A DNA stretch of 64,000 bases, taken from contig NZ_WWFG01000002.1 of NCBI RefSeq assembly GCF_026127265.1, positions 496,001 to 560,000 on the forward strand. Direction: 5' to 3'. Below are positions 34,804 through 44,193 of the stretch, piece after piece. This stretch comes from Nostoc sp. KVJ3 (GTDB lineage Bacteria; Cyanobacteriota; Cyanobacteriia; Cyanobacteriales; Nostocaceae). The notes under the pieces were generated by a model. That model was not told the origin of the DNA. It did not search any database and saw nothing but the letters and a program-made list of their open reading frames with translations. Position numbers and translations under genes: made by a program. The first letter of the stretch is position 1. Each line of letters starts with the position of its first letter.

Positions 34804-35811
34804 ATGAATAAACTACTGACTATTGCTATTCCTACATTCAATCGTGCCCAGCTTCTAGATAAACAACTTACTTGGTTAGCTCAAGCTATCAAAGGTTTTG
34901 AAGATGAATGTGAAATTTTAATTTCTGATAATTGTTCAACAGATAATACTCAGGAGGTGATTAAAAAATGGCAAGAAATACTTAGTAATATCACATTTAA
35001 ATCAAATAGGAACTCCAAGAATTTAGGCGTAGTCAAAAATATTATGTATTGCCTAAAGTCTACAACAACAAAATATGTTTGGACAATCGGTGATGATGAC
35101 CCAATTCAAGATAGAGCCATTGCTTATGTGATTAGCAAACTCAGACAACATGAAGATTTATCATTATTATTCCTCAATTTTTCCGGTCGTAACCAAATTA
35201 CTGGTGAACCAGTTCATCCACCAACAATTGTTGGTAATCGTTGGTTTGACGTTGATAGTGAAGATGGAAAGGGTGATGGTAAAGCCATATTTGAACATTG
35301 TTTTTCAAAGAGTGTCGGTGCAGTTATTTTTCTAACTGCTACAGTCTATCGCACTGACTTAGTAAAACGCGCTCTCCAAAATTGGCAAGATGCTGAGAAT
35401 AACTGGATATCTTTAGCATATTTAGCCGGATATTGCGCTGCAAATGGTACTGTAATTGTCACTAAAGAGACTTATTTAGAATGTGTTGTTGGTGTGAGTT
35501 ATTGGCAGAAAGAACCAAAATCTGCACTATTAATGCAATACAAACATATCCCTGAAGTTATTTTGAAATTAGAGCAGAGTGGATATTCTAAACGGTTTTG
35601 TCGGCGGATGCTTTTGCAGAACGGTAAAGAAGTCAACTTGAAAGTTTTCTTGGGTGCTTTAAGAAGATGGCCTATGTCAGCCATCAAGACAGTAGTTCCA
35701 TTTTTGGCTTTAGTCAGCTTGTGTGCTTTTGATGTGATGGTTTCTAAAGAATTCGGTTTAGCAGAATCAAGGGAAGTATCTACTCAAGAAATACGGGGCT
35801 ATAAGCCATAG
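34804..35811 (+). CDS. Glycosyltransferase family 2
   Basis: This 335-residue protein is a GT-A fold inverting glycosyltransferase. The N-terminus TIAIPTFNRAQLLDKQL is typical. ISDNCSTDNT follows, and IGDDDPIQD holds the metal-binding DxD. A hydrophobic patch near 300-315 (TVVPFLALVSLCAF) may attach it to the membrane. Donor and acceptor sugars cannot be told. It probably adds one sugar of the envelope polysaccharide repeat unit on the cytosolic side. Confidence 0.85.
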   Translation: MNKLLTIAIPTFNRAQLLDKQLTWLAQAIKGFEDECEILISDNCSTDNTQEVIKKWQEILSNITFKSNRNSKNLGVVKNIMYCLKSTTTKYVWTIGDDDPIQDRAIAYVISKLRQHEDLSLLFLNFSGRNQITGEPVHPPTIVGNRWFDVDSEDGKGDGKAIFEHCFSKSVGAVIFLTATVYRTDLVKRALQNWQDAENNWISLAYLAGYCAANGTVIVTKETYLECVVGVSYWQKEPKSALLMQYKHIPEVILKLEQSGYSKRFCRRMLLQNGKEVNLKVFLGALRRWPMSAIKTVVPFLALVSLCAFDVMVSKEFGLAESREVSTQEIRGYKP

Positions 35812-35863
35812 AGTCACTAATTTACTAACAAATATATATATCAACAAGAGAGGAATTTACGCC

Positions 35864-36715
35864 ATGTTTAACGCGATTAAACACAAAATAGCTACACTGT
35901 CTTCTGACTTGGAATATTACCTAGCCCGTTGGAAGCATAGCAGAAAATTGCCAGCATTAGAAGGACGCGATCGCAACATCCTTAATGCGCTCAAAAAAGA
36001 TGGTGTTTATGTCACAACACTGGCAGATTTAGGGTTCGACTCTAGCTCCGAAATGCTCAAAGCTGCTTACCATCAATTATCTCAGATGGAAAATCCCACC
36101 AATGAGCATCTAAATGAACGTTTGCCACAAATTTATACAGTTACAGGTTTACCAGAATTTTATGCCTGGGGAGTAGAGAAAAGGCTACTCAACATCATTG
36201 AAAATTATATCGGTCTTCCTATTGCTTTTCATGGTGTACATTTACGCAAAGATTTCAAAAATAAAAATCAGTTTGGGACGCTGCTATGGCATAGTGATGC
36301 AGAAGACCGCCGGATTATCAAAATCATTATGTACTTGCATGATGTAGAAGAAAAAACTGGGCCTTTTCAATATATCCCTCGCTCCTTGACTCCTTTCTTT
36401 AGTTGGGATTATTTTCGACTTTACTACAAACTTTGGAAGTCCAGCTATATGGGTATCGACGATGAAGAAGTAAAATCAGTTATCCCCAAATCAGCTTGGA
36501 AATCCTGCCCAGGCCCAGCAGGTACTGTCATTCTTGTAGATACGAAAAATGCTCTGCATCACGGCACAGTTCGCACAGAAGATAGGTCAACACTATTCTT
36601 GTGTTACACCGCCAATCCCCCTGAACGGCCAGACCTCTGCACCCAATACTGGGATGATACTTATCACAGAGTAGAGTTACATTCTGCATCGGATGCAGTT
36701 AAAGTTTCGACTTAA
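35864..36715 (+). CDS. Phytanoyl-CoA dioxygenase-like 2OG-Fe(II) oxygenase
   Basis: This 283-residue protein resembles the PhyH branch of iron(II)/2-oxoglutarate oxygenases. WHSDAEDRR supplies the His-x-Asp part of the iron facial triad, and ALHHGTVR the distal histidine, with a nearby arginine for 2-oxoglutarate. TGPFQYIPRS is typical of the family. The substrate is unknown. Inside this island it could hydroxylate a sugar, a lipid carrier or an acyl substituent, by inference. The gene starts behind GAGAGGA. Confidence 0.8.
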   Translation: MFNAIKHKIATLSSDLEYYLARWKHSRKLPALEGRDRNILNALKKDGVYVTTLADLGFDSSSEMLKAAYHQLSQMENPTNEHLNERLPQIYTVTGLPEFYAWGVEKRLLNIIENYIGLPIAFHGVHLRKDFKNKNQFGTLLWHSDAEDRRIIKIIMYLHDVEEKTGPFQYIPRSLTPFFSWDYFRLYYKLWKSSYMGIDDEEVKSVIPKSAWKSCPGPAGTVILVDTKNALHHGTVRTEDRSTLFLCYTANPPERPDLCTQYWDDTYHRVELHSASDAVKVST

Positions 36716-36727
36716 ATTAATTTAATT

Positions 36728-36828
36728 AACCGCAGAGGCGCAGAGAAGACAGAGGAAGAGAAGGAAAAGGCATCACACAAATATCTCTCAAACTCTCATA
36801 TCTCTGTGCCCTCTGCGTCTCTGTGGTT
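36728..36828. repeat. 101-base dispersed inverted repeat (AACCGCAGAGGCGCAGAG type)
   Basis: The left arm AACCGCAGAGGCGCAGAG and right arm CTCTGCGTCTCTGTGGTT match at 16 of 18 positions. The purine-rich interior is non-coding. It is a familiar cyanobacterial intergenic repeat and fills most of the gap before rfbC. Confidence 0.65.
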
Positions 36829-36882
36829 CGTTAAGCAATTAGCAAGTATTTTTTACCTAACATTCATCTCAAAGGAATCATA

Positions 36883-37437
36883 ATGATTTTCACCGCAACC
36901 GCACTAAAAGACGCATTCATTATTGACTTAGAAGAAAAACCAGACCACCGTGGTTTTTTTGCTCGTTCTTTCTGCGCTCAAGAATTTGAAGCCCACGGAT
37001 TAAAGCCAACTGTTGCCCAATGCAACCTATCTTTTAACTACAAAAAAGGCACTATCCGGGGAATGCACTATCAAGTTCTACCAGCCGCAGAAACGAAGTT
37101 AATTCGCTGTACTAAAGGCGCTATCTATGACGTAATTATTGATATGCGTCCTGAATCTCCTAGTTTTTTATCACATATTGGTGTGGAATTAACCCCAGAA
37201 AACCGCCGTGCTTTGTATGTTCCAGAAATGTTTGCTCATGGCTATCAAGCACTGACGGATGAGACTGAAGTTGTATATCAAGTGGGTGAATTTTACACGC
37301 CAGGGTATGAAAGAGGTTTACGCTATGATGACCCGTTTTTTAACATTGATTGGCCTCTAGATGTGACTGAAATATCTGAGAAAGATTTAAGTTGGCCTTT
37401 GTTGAGAATGATGACTGTTGGTGGTACTTCTAGATAA
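36883..37437 (+). CDS. rfbC: dTDP-4-dehydrorhamnose 3,5-epimerase (RmlC family)
   Basis: The protein is a cupin-fold epimerase of the RmlC family that works on 4-keto-6-deoxy nucleotide sugars, classically on the way to dTDP-rhamnose. Length is 184 residues, as usual. His62 in GMHYQ and Tyr132 in VVYQVGEFY are at the catalytic positions, and IYDVIIDMR (81-89) carries the partner aspartate. AAGGA precedes the ATG. rfbA, rfbB and rfbD are absent here, and rfbF is present, so the substrate may be a CDP-sugar rather than dTDP-rhamnose. Confidence 0.9.
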   Translation: MIFTATALKDAFIIDLEEKPDHRGFFARSFCAQEFEAHGLKPTVAQCNLSFNYKKGTIRGMHYQVLPAAETKLIRCTKGAIYDVIIDMRPESPSFLSHIGVELTPENRRALYVPEMFAHGYQALTDETEVVYQVGEFYTPGYERGLRYDDPFFNIDWPLDVTEISEKDLSWPLLRMMTVGGTSR

Positions 37438-37456
37438 ATATGGCGGTTTAAGCAAT

Positions 37457-37503
37457 CTTTTTTAACGAACCGCCAAGGACGCAAAGGGCGCAAAGGAAGA
37501 GAA
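37457..37503. repeat. Dispersed repeat AACGAACCGCCAAGGACGCA type
   Basis: The segment AACGAACCGCCAAGGACGCA followed by AAGGGCGCAAAGG recurs in diverged form at 50731-50760. It is a common Nostoc intergenic repeat lying just after rfbC. Confidence 0.55.
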
Positions 37504-37585
37504 GGAATTAGAATTGATATACATATAAATATCAATTACTAATTAAGCTTTGAGATATTCAGTTAATGAAATCAGGTAGAAAGAA

Positions 37586-38824
37586 ATGTTAAATAGTATT
37601 CTATCTCGTGTCGCTAATATTATCTCTTTTGTCTCTAATAAAGTCCGAGCTAGGATTAATTATGCGAAGACATTACAGGTTGTTTCTCTAAAGCCAAAGC
37701 AGCCTTCAAAGGGGAATGTACTTCTCTCTTATCGCATTGAACCATTCCTCTTAAAACCTGGTCAGCCAATGCCTAATGACCACACTTGGTACTGGGAAGT
37801 TTGGCAAATTGCCCAAACTTTTTTAAATCTAGGCTACAACGTTGATGTTATTCAGTTCCACAATGATAAATTCGTTCCGCAAAAGGACTACGCATTTTTC
37901 ATTGATATCCGTCATCGGATGGAAGCGCTTGCACCAAATCTTAATAAAGATTGCATCAAAATTTTCCACGTTGACATTGCAAATATGGTGTTTCGCAATG
38001 CGGCTGAATGCAACAGGCTTCTAGAAGTACAACAGCGCAAAGGTGTAACCTTAAAACCACAGCGATTTGAGGTTCCTAACTTGGGAATTGAATATGCAGA
38101 TTGTGCAATTGTGTTGGGTAATGATTTCACAACTGATACATTCAAGTATGCCAACAAACCGATGTATCGTATCCCAATTTCTTCGCCTGTCGTTTATCCC
38201 TATCCTGATAAGAAAGATTTTGAAGCGGTAAGAAAACGTTTTCTGTGGTTTGGTGGTAGTGCTTTAGTCCTTAAAGGATTAGATTTAGTTTTAGATGCTT
38301 TTGTCCAAATGCCGGAATACCATTTAACAATTTGTGGCCCGGTAAGTAATGACAAAGAATTTGAACGAGCTTTCTATAAAGAACTGTATGAAACGCCTAA
38401 TATCCACACTTATGGGTGGATTGATGTTAGTAGCCCTGAATTTATAGAGGTTACAAATAACTGTTTAGGTCTGGTTTATCCTTCTGTTTCTGAAGGGCAA
38501 TCAGGAGCAGTAATCAGTTGCTTACAAGCTGGGTTAATTCCCATTTTAAGCTACGAATCTGGTGTGGATGTTCACGATTTTGGTGTGATTTTTGATAACC
38601 TTTCCCTTGAAGAGATTAAGGCAAAAGTTATAAGCATTTCCAATTTACCTGAAGAAGATTTAAAGTTTATGTCTCGTCAGGCTTGGGAATATGCAAGAGC
38701 AAATCATACTAAAGATAAGTTTGCTCAAGTCTACAGAAATGTTGTGGAGCAAATTATCGAAAATCACAGCAAGAAAAAACATACTGTTTCTATGGCATCT
38801 AGCAAACAGCTAGTTAACACTTAG
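37586..38824 (+). CDS. Glycosyltransferase family 1/4-like
   Basis: This 412-residue protein looks like a GT-B fold retaining glycosyltransferase. Its C-terminal donor-binding half has WFGGSALVLKGLDLVLDAF and LVYPSVSEGQSGAVISCLQAG, the counterpart of the usual E-x7-E region. The N-terminal half is divergent and includes DHTWYWEVWQIAQTF. It most likely adds a sugar in repeat-unit synthesis. The C-terminal 20 residues are lysine/serine-rich and variable. Confidence 0.78.
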   Translation: MLNSILSRVANIISFVSNKVRARINYAKTLQVVSLKPKQPSKGNVLLSYRIEPFLLKPGQPMPNDHTWYWEVWQIAQTFLNLGYNVDVIQFHNDKFVPQKDYAFFIDIRHRMEALAPNLNKDCIKIFHVDIANMVFRNAAECNRLLEVQQRKGVTLKPQRFEVPNLGIEYADCAIVLGNDFTTDTFKYANKPMYRIPISSPVVYPYPDKKDFEAVRKRFLWFGGSALVLKGLDLVLDAFVQMPEYHLTICGPVSNDKEFERAFYKELYETPNIHTYGWIDVSSPEFIEVTNNCLGLVYPSVSEGQSGAVISCLQAGLIPILSYESGVDVHDFGVIFDNLSLEEIKAKVISISNLPEEDLKFMSRQAWEYARANHTKDKFAQVYRNVVEQIIENHSKKKHTVSMASSKQLVNT

Positions 38825-38862
38825 CGCTTCTCGGTTGAGTTCAATACAGACCTAACCCCCAG

Positions 38863-38885
38863 CCCCTTCCCTACAAGGGAAGGGG
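38863..38885. terminator. CCCCTTCCCT hairpin after the glycosyltransferase gene
   Basis: CCCCTTCCCT and AGGGAAGGGG form a perfect 10-bp stem with a three-base loop, 38 bases after the stop. It belongs to a C-rich repeat class common in Nostoc and could end or attenuate transcription; no T-run follows. Confidence 0.45.
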
Positions 38886-39015
38886 GGTAAGATTCAAAGC
38901 TTCTAATCTTAATTCCCATGAAAATGTACTTAATATTTAGCTGTAAAAAATCATTAAGTGCAAGTTTATAGAGAATTTGTATCACAACCAACAGTTCCAA
39001 AAAGGAGTTTAGTTC

Positions 39016-40329
39016 ATGATTATTATCGATCGCGCCTTACAAGCCCGTGCAGCAGCAGGAAATCCTATCAAGGTGGGAATGATCGGTGCTGGTTTTATGG
39101 GTCGAGGAATTGCCAACCAAATTGTTAATTCCGTGCCAGGAATGGAGTTAGTTGCAATCTCCAATCGTCAGATTGATGCAGCTAAACAAGCTTATTCGGA
39201 AGCAGGAATTGAAGATATTCAAGTTGTTGCAACTGTCAGCGAATTAGAAGATGCGATCGCAAACGGTAAATATGCAGTCACAGAAGACGCTAAGTTACTG
39301 TGTCGGGCTGAAGGCATCGATGCCATAATCGAAGTCACAGGTGCAGTGGAATTTGGCGCTCACATCGTTATGGAAGCGATCGCTCATTGCAAACATGTGA
39401 TCATGATGAATGCCGAACTCGACGGCACCATTGGCCCCATCCTCAAAGTCTATGCTGACAAAGCAGGTGTCATTCTCAGCGCCTGTGATGGCGATCAGCC
39501 AGGGGTACAAATGAACCTCTACCGCTTTGTCAAAAGCATTGGTTTAACTCCCTTATTGTGCGGTAACATTAAAGGACTCCAAGACCCCTATCGCAATCCC
39601 ACCACCCAGGAAGGATTTGCTAAACGTTGGGGTCAAAAGCCCCACATGGTGGCTAGCTTCGCCGACGGAACCAAAATTTCCTTTGAGCAAGCGATCGTTG
39701 CCAATGCCACAGGGATGAAAGTCGCCAAACGGGGAATGCTGGGATATGACTTCAACGGTTCTGTCGAGGAAATGACCCATTTATATGATGTTGAACAACT
39801 CAAAGAATTGGGCGGCATTGTCGATTATGTAGTTGGAGCAAAACCAGGCCCAGGCGTATATGTATTTGCCACTCACGACGACCCCAAGCAACGCCACTAT
39901 CTCAACTTATACAAATTAGGCGAAGGCCCACTTTACAGCTTCTACACTCCTTATCACCTCTGTCATTTTGAAGTTCCCTTGTCCGTAGCGCGTGCTGTCC
40001 TGTTCGGTGATGCCGTTATGTCTCCACTCGCAGGCCCCTTAGTAGATGTTGTCACCACTGCCAAAATCGACCTGAAAGCTGGAGAAACCCTAGATGGCAT
40101 TGGTTACTACATGACCTACGGACAATGTGAGAATTCCCCCATCGTCCAACAGCAAAATCTCTTACCAATTGGTTTAGCTGAAGGATGTCGTCTAAAACGG
40201 GATATTTCTAAGGATCAAGTCCTCACTTATGAGGATGTAGAATTACCTGAAGGCAGACTTTGCGACCAACTAAGAACTGAGCAAAACAATTATTTCGCCC
40301 CAGAAAAAATCTTGGTAGCAGTTGGGTAA
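39016..40329 (+). CDS. NAD(P)-dependent oxidoreductase with SAF domain (COG4091, homoserine-dehydrogenase-like)
   Basis: This 437-residue protein has an N-terminal Rossmann domain (IKVGMIGAGFMGRGIANQI) and a middle homoserine-dehydrogenase-like domain (VTGAVEFGAHIVMEAIAHCK). The C-terminal SAF-like segment starts near 375 (LPIGLAEGCRLKRDISKDQ). COG4091 members are annotated as predicted homoserine dehydrogenases, but a role on branched or oxidised sugars fits the island better. AAGGAG sits nine bases before the ATG. As I recall, an equivalent gene occurs in the Anabaena HEP island. Confidence 0.82.
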   Translation: MIIIDRALQARAAAGNPIKVGMIGAGFMGRGIANQIVNSVPGMELVAISNRQIDAAKQAYSEAGIEDIQVVATVSELEDAIANGKYAVTEDAKLLCRAEGIDAIIEVTGAVEFGAHIVMEAIAHCKHVIMMNAELDGTIGPILKVYADKAGVILSACDGDQPGVQMNLYRFVKSIGLTPLLCGNIKGLQDPYRNPTTQEGFAKRWGQKPHMVASFADGTKISFEQAIVANATGMKVAKRGMLGYDFNGSVEEMTHLYDVEQLKELGGIVDYVVGAKPGPGVYVFATHDDPKQRHYLNLYKLGEGPLYSFYTPYHLCHFEVPLSVARAVLFGDAVMSPLAGPLVDVVTTAKIDLKAGETLDGIGYYMTYGQCENSPIVQQQNLLPIGLAEGCRLKRDISKDQVLTYEDVELPEGRLCDQLRTEQNNYFAPEKILVAVG

Positions 40330-40386
40330 TAGCAACAAATAAATCGGCTGTAGGGGCCTACAGCTAGCTGTACGCCCATAATGCGT

Positions 40387-40483
40387 TTCGGATCAGATCC
40401 CCCCGCCTACGGCGACCCCCTTAAAAAGTGGGTAAAGAGGAGAAAAGCCCCCCTTTTTAAGGGGGGTTGGGGGGATCTCCGAA
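40387..40483. repeat. 97-base C/G-rich inverted-repeat element
   Basis: The ends TTCGGA..GATCCCCCC and GGGGGGATCTCCGAA are inverted repeats, and an inner pair CTTAAAAAG/CTTTTTAAG deepens the hairpin. The left arm contains GCCTACGGCG, which looks like an inserted small repeat. It shares the C-rich core style of the elements at 13557 and 18978. The rest of the 286-base gap holds nothing I can name. Confidence 0.6.
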
Positions 40484-40615
40484 GTCCTACCAACATATTT
40501 GTCGCCAGAATTTCGTCAAGAGGATAAGAAGCTATACTGCGGGACACTAAAGTTGTTGATATTAACTTGCTGGGGAGCCTTTAAATAACCCCGATCGAAA
40601 CTTTAGGTCAAATTG

Positions 40616-41716
40616 ATGAAAATTGCTCTAGTCCATGATTACTTAACCCAGCGAGGTGGGGCAGAGCGTGTATTTGAACTGCTTTGTAAACGCTATCCCG
40701 AAGCAGACATTTTCACATCTCTGTACGATCGCCAAAAAACTATCGATCTAGGCGATCGCATCGTCAATACAACTTTCTTACAAAAAATTCCTGGTGCAGC
40801 AAAATATTTCAGGGCAATGGCTCCTTTATATTTTCCTGCCTTTCGCGCCTTGGATCTGCAAGACTACGATCTAATTATTAGCAGTAGCACCAGCTTCGCC
40901 AAAGCAGTGCGAAAAAATCCCAATGCCCGCCACATTTGCTTTTGTCATAACGTCACCCGTTTCTTATGGGATACAGCAACCTATTTAAGAGAATACGGAG
41001 ACTATAGATATTTTGCACCTTTAATCGAACAAGTATTTCAAGTAATGAGAAAGGTAGACCTGAAATATGCACAGGAACCTGACCTTTACATTGCTAATTC
41101 TAGTGTTGTTGCCCGCCGGATTGAAAATATTTACGGCAAAAAGGCAATGATGGTTAACTATCCAATTGATACGAGTAAATTTCTTTTTTCAGATATAAAA
41201 GATGAATATTATCTGGCCTCTGCCCGGATGATTAGTTATAAACGACTTGATATAATAGTCGAAGCTTTTAACTGGCTAGGATGGCAATTATTAATATCAG
41301 GTGACGGGCCAGAACTAGAACGGTTAAAATCCAAAGCATTAAAAAATATTGTGTTCTTGGGACACGTAAGTGATAGAACCCGCAAAGACTTGTTTTCCAA
41401 AGCCAAGTCTATTATTGTCGCAGCCTTAGAAGATTACGGTTTAGTTCCAGTAGAGGCTAATGCTAGCGGCACACCAGTCATCGCTTATGGAGCCGGTGGA
41501 GTATTAGATACTCAAATACCAGGTGAAACAGGAGTCTTTTTCAAAAGACAAACACCCGAATCTCTACAAATCGCATTACAAGAAGCCAATGGCATTTCTT
41601 GGGATTACGATCGCATCCGTAATCATGCAGTAGCAAACTTTTCAGAAAATGCCTTCTTTGGGAAAGTTGAGCAAATTATTAACCAGACTTGTGGTGTGCA
41701 TCAATTATTCATTTGA
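40616..41716 (+). CDS. Glycosyltransferase family 4
   Basis: This GT-B enzyme of 366 residues starts MKIALVHDYLTQRGGAERVF, a common opening for mannosyl- and related transferases. The C-terminal half has YLASARMISYKRLDIIVEAF, LISGDGPELERL and EDYGLVPVEANASGTPVIAYG with the conserved E-x7-E. A TTG at 40613 precedes the ATG, but the ATG is the natural start. It probably acts in the cytosol on the lipid-linked repeat unit. Confidence 0.88.
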   Translation: MKIALVHDYLTQRGGAERVFELLCKRYPEADIFTSLYDRQKTIDLGDRIVNTTFLQKIPGAAKYFRAMAPLYFPAFRALDLQDYDLIISSSTSFAKAVRKNPNARHICFCHNVTRFLWDTATYLREYGDYRYFAPLIEQVFQVMRKVDLKYAQEPDLYIANSSVVARRIENIYGKKAMMVNYPIDTSKFLFSDIKDEYYLASARMISYKRLDIIVEAFNWLGWQLLISGDGPELERLKSKALKNIVFLGHVSDRTRKDLFSKAKSIIVAALEDYGLVPVEANASGTPVIAYGAGGVLDTQIPGETGVFFKRQTPESLQIALQEANGISWDYDRIRNHAVANFSENAFFGKVEQIINQTCGVHQLFI

Positions 41717-41739
41717 TTTCTGAATCTCTTTCCATTATT

Positions 41740-41862
41740 AAGAATACCTATTTATTTCTCTCTCCTCCTTGGCGTACTTGGTGAACCATCGCTGTAGACG
41801 GGTTTCCCACCGTAGGCAACTGGTGAACCCGAAGGGCGGTTCGTAAAAAAATAGGTATTCTT
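41740..41862. repeat. Long hairpin with small-repeat sequence in its loop
   Basis: AAGAATACCTATTT (41740-41753) and AAATAGGTATTCTT (41849-41862) are perfect 14-bp arms. The loop of about 95 bases contains Nostoc small-repeat sequence (GACGGGTTTCCCACCGTAGG and CGAAGGGCGGTTCG). It lies between the glycosyltransferase and the Wzc-like gene. Confidence 0.65.
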
Positions 41863-41906
41863 CGGAATATCTCTTAGCGTAAATCTCGAAGACAAGGATA
41901 ATAAAA

Positions 41907-44135
41907 GTGGTTCAAGCTAGTCTAAATCCTCAAATAACTCCAGCCTCAGAAACTGAACCAGGTTACGGACAATTGTTTGCCATATTTGTGCGAAGATTTC
42001 CCTGGTTCTTAGCAGTATTAATTACTTCTATTGCTATTGCAGGTATGGTAACTTTTAAAACAAAACCAACTTATAAAAGTTCGATGCAACTGCTAGTAGA
42101 ACCTAACTATCAAGGCAAGACAGAAGGAGCGGGTTTAGACAACCAGTTTACCGACTCTAATGTTGTGATAGATACTGCAACCCAGCTTAACTTGATGCAG
42201 AGTTCAGGACTCATTCAAAAAGCAGTTGATAAACTTCAGTCTAGTTATCCAGATATAAGTGCAAGTGAAATTAAAGCCTCTTTGGTCTTAACTCAATTAA
42301 GGAGCAAGGAAGATAATGTCGCTACTAAAATATTTCAAGTAGAATACACTGCTGGAGATCCAGAAAAGACACAAAAAGTTCTGGCCGCAATTCGACAAGT
42401 TTATGTCGAATATAACAAAGAACAACAGAATTCGCGTTTACAAAAAGGTCTGCAAATTATCAGAGAACAGTTAAGTAAAGCCAGTGAAGAAGTAAACGCG
42501 GCCGAGACAAATTTGCAAAGATTTCGCAGAAATCAGAACTTAATTGATCCAGAATCACAGGCTAAAGCAATTGAAACAGCTTTGAACAATATTGCCCAAG
42601 AACGACAAACAACTCGTTCTCAATATGAAGAAGCTTTGGCACGCCAAAAATCTTTAGAAGAACAACTTAATCGTTCTCCTCAAAATGCTTTAGTTGCTTC
42701 TCGTCTGAGTCAGTCTACTCGCTATCAAGGTTTACTGAACGAAATCCAAAAAACAGAACTGGCACTATCACAAGAACGCTTACGCTTTACAGACGAGACT
42801 CCGAGTGTGCAGAAGCTGAAAGAACAACTTCAGGGACAGAAGGAATTATTGCAACAAGAAGTAGGAAGAACTTTAGGCGGAAAGTCTGCTGGTGGATTAA
42901 CTTCTGGAGACTCTCTTCTCGAAAAAGGACAACTTGGCCAAATTGATCTTAGCCTTGCTGGTCAGTTAGTAGAAACACAGACAACTATAGTTGCTTTAAC
43001 TGCTCGCGATCAAACTTTGGCTCAGAAAGAAAACGATCTACGTTTGGAAATTAAACGCTTTCCACCTCTATTAGCTTATTACAATCGGATGCTACCACAG
43101 TTGCAATTTAGTCGTGAAAGATTAGAGCAACTTTTAAGAGCAGAACAGCAATTGCGGCAGGAACTTTCCAAGGGTGGTTTTAATTGGGAAGTAGTAGAAG
43201 ATCCCCAAAAAGGCGCGCAATTAGGGCCCAATCTCCAGCAGAACTTACTGTTAGGTGGAGTAGTTGGGTTTATGTTAGGAGGTATTGCTGCCTTCATTCG
43301 GGAATCGGCTGATGATGCAGTTCATACCACTGCTGAATTAGAGAAGCAAATGGCTATGCCGTTGTTGGGAACAACTCCTAAATTACCGCCAGCTAAACCC
43401 AAAGAATCAATGATCAAATTGCCTTTTGGTAAGCCAGAAGTTCTCGCCCCTTGGACAATTCAGGTATTGCAATCTCCACCGCGTTGGGAATCGCTGGATC
43501 TGATTTACAAGAACATTGAACTTTTAAATACTGTTGCTAACTTGAAGTCTTTGATGGTTACTTCAGCTTTACCTGATGAGGGTAAGTCAGCTTTGGCGTT
43601 AGGTTTAGCGATGAGTGCTGCCCGTTTACACAAAAGGGTGTTACTAATTGATGCCAATTTACGCGATCCCAGTCTGCACGAACAACTAAATCTTCCTAAT
43701 GAACAGGGGCTTTCAACTCTATTAGCGAGTGATGCAACTCTCCCCAACCAGATTAGTCTTCAATATTCAGGTTCCTCCTACATTGATATTTTGACTGCTG
43801 GCCCCAAACCTACCGACCCAGCTAATCTGTTAAGTTCCCCCCGAATGATGCAATTGATGGCAGCTTTTGAAGAAAACTATGATTTGGTACTCATAGATGC
43901 TCCCCCAGTTCTCGGTTTGGTAGATGCCATGCTTACCGCATCATCTTGTCGTAGTGTGGTCATGGTGGCAAGCATTGGTATTGTCACACGAAGCCAGCTG
44001 ACTCAAGCTACAGCAATGCTAAGTAAGTTAAACCTGATTGGGGTTGTAGCTAACGGGGTATCAAACTCTAGTAGCAATTACGTACCTTATATCAAACAAC
44101 AGCAATTGGCTCTCCGTCAAGCTGTAGAAAAATAG
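41907..44135 (+). CDS. Wzc-like polysaccharide co-polymerase with BY-kinase domain
   Basis: This 742-residue inner-membrane protein controls polysaccharide chain length and export. It has a Wzz-type N-terminal part with a membrane segment near 30-50, a long coiled coil (about 180-420), a second membrane segment near 445-460 and a C-terminal bacterial tyrosine kinase domain. Walker A reads SALPDEGKSALALG (about 553-566), Walker A' VLLIDANLRDP (about 578-588) and Walker B LVLIDAPPV (about 659-667). The A' motif has Asn where Asp is usual. The tail has only two tyrosines (YVPYIKQQQ) rather than a tyrosine cluster. The start is GTG at 41907 behind AAGGA. hepC follows after a 601-base gap. Confidence 0.87.
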   Translation: MVQASLNPQITPASETEPGYGQLFAIFVRRFPWFLAVLITSIAIAGMVTFKTKPTYKSSMQLLVEPNYQGKTEGAGLDNQFTDSNVVIDTATQLNLMQSSGLIQKAVDKLQSSYPDISASEIKASLVLTQLRSKEDNVATKIFQVEYTAGDPEKTQKVLAAIRQVYVEYNKEQQNSRLQKGLQIIREQLSKASEEVNAAETNLQRFRRNQNLIDPESQAKAIETALNNIAQERQTTRSQYEEALARQKSLEEQLNRSPQNALVASRLSQSTRYQGLLNEIQKTELALSQERLRFTDETPSVQKLKEQLQGQKELLQQEVGRTLGGKSAGGLTSGDSLLEKGQLGQIDLSLAGQLVETQTTIVALTARDQTLAQKENDLRLEIKRFPPLLAYYNRMLPQLQFSRERLEQLLRAEQQLRQELSKGGFNWEVVEDPQKGAQLGPNLQQNLLLGGVVGFMLGGIAAFIRESADDAVHTTAELEKQMAMPLLGTTPKLPPAKPKESMIKLPFGKPEVLAPWTIQVLQSPPRWESLDLIYKNIELLNTVANLKSLMVTSALPDEGKSALALGLAMSAARLHKRVLLIDANLRDPSLHEQLNLPNEQGLSTLLASDATLPNQISLQYSGSSYIDILTAGPKPTDPANLLSSPRMMQLMAAFEENYDLVLIDAPPVLGLVDAMLTASSCRSVVMVASIGIVTRSQLTQATAMLSKLNLIGVVANGVSNSSSNYVPYIKQQQLALRQAVEK

Positions 44136-44160
44136 AAAATAGCTAGTACTGCGAGATGAT

Positions 44161-44193
44161 AGATCCCCGACTTCTTAAAGAAGTTGGGGATCT
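44161..44193. terminator. AGATCCCCGACTTCTT hairpin after the Wzc-like gene
   Basis: AGATCCCCGACTTCTT and AAGAAGTTGGGGATCT form a 15-16-bp stem with one G-U, 25 bases after the stop. A close relative is at 58651-58683. It is a dispersed palindrome that may terminate transcription. Confidence 0.6.
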
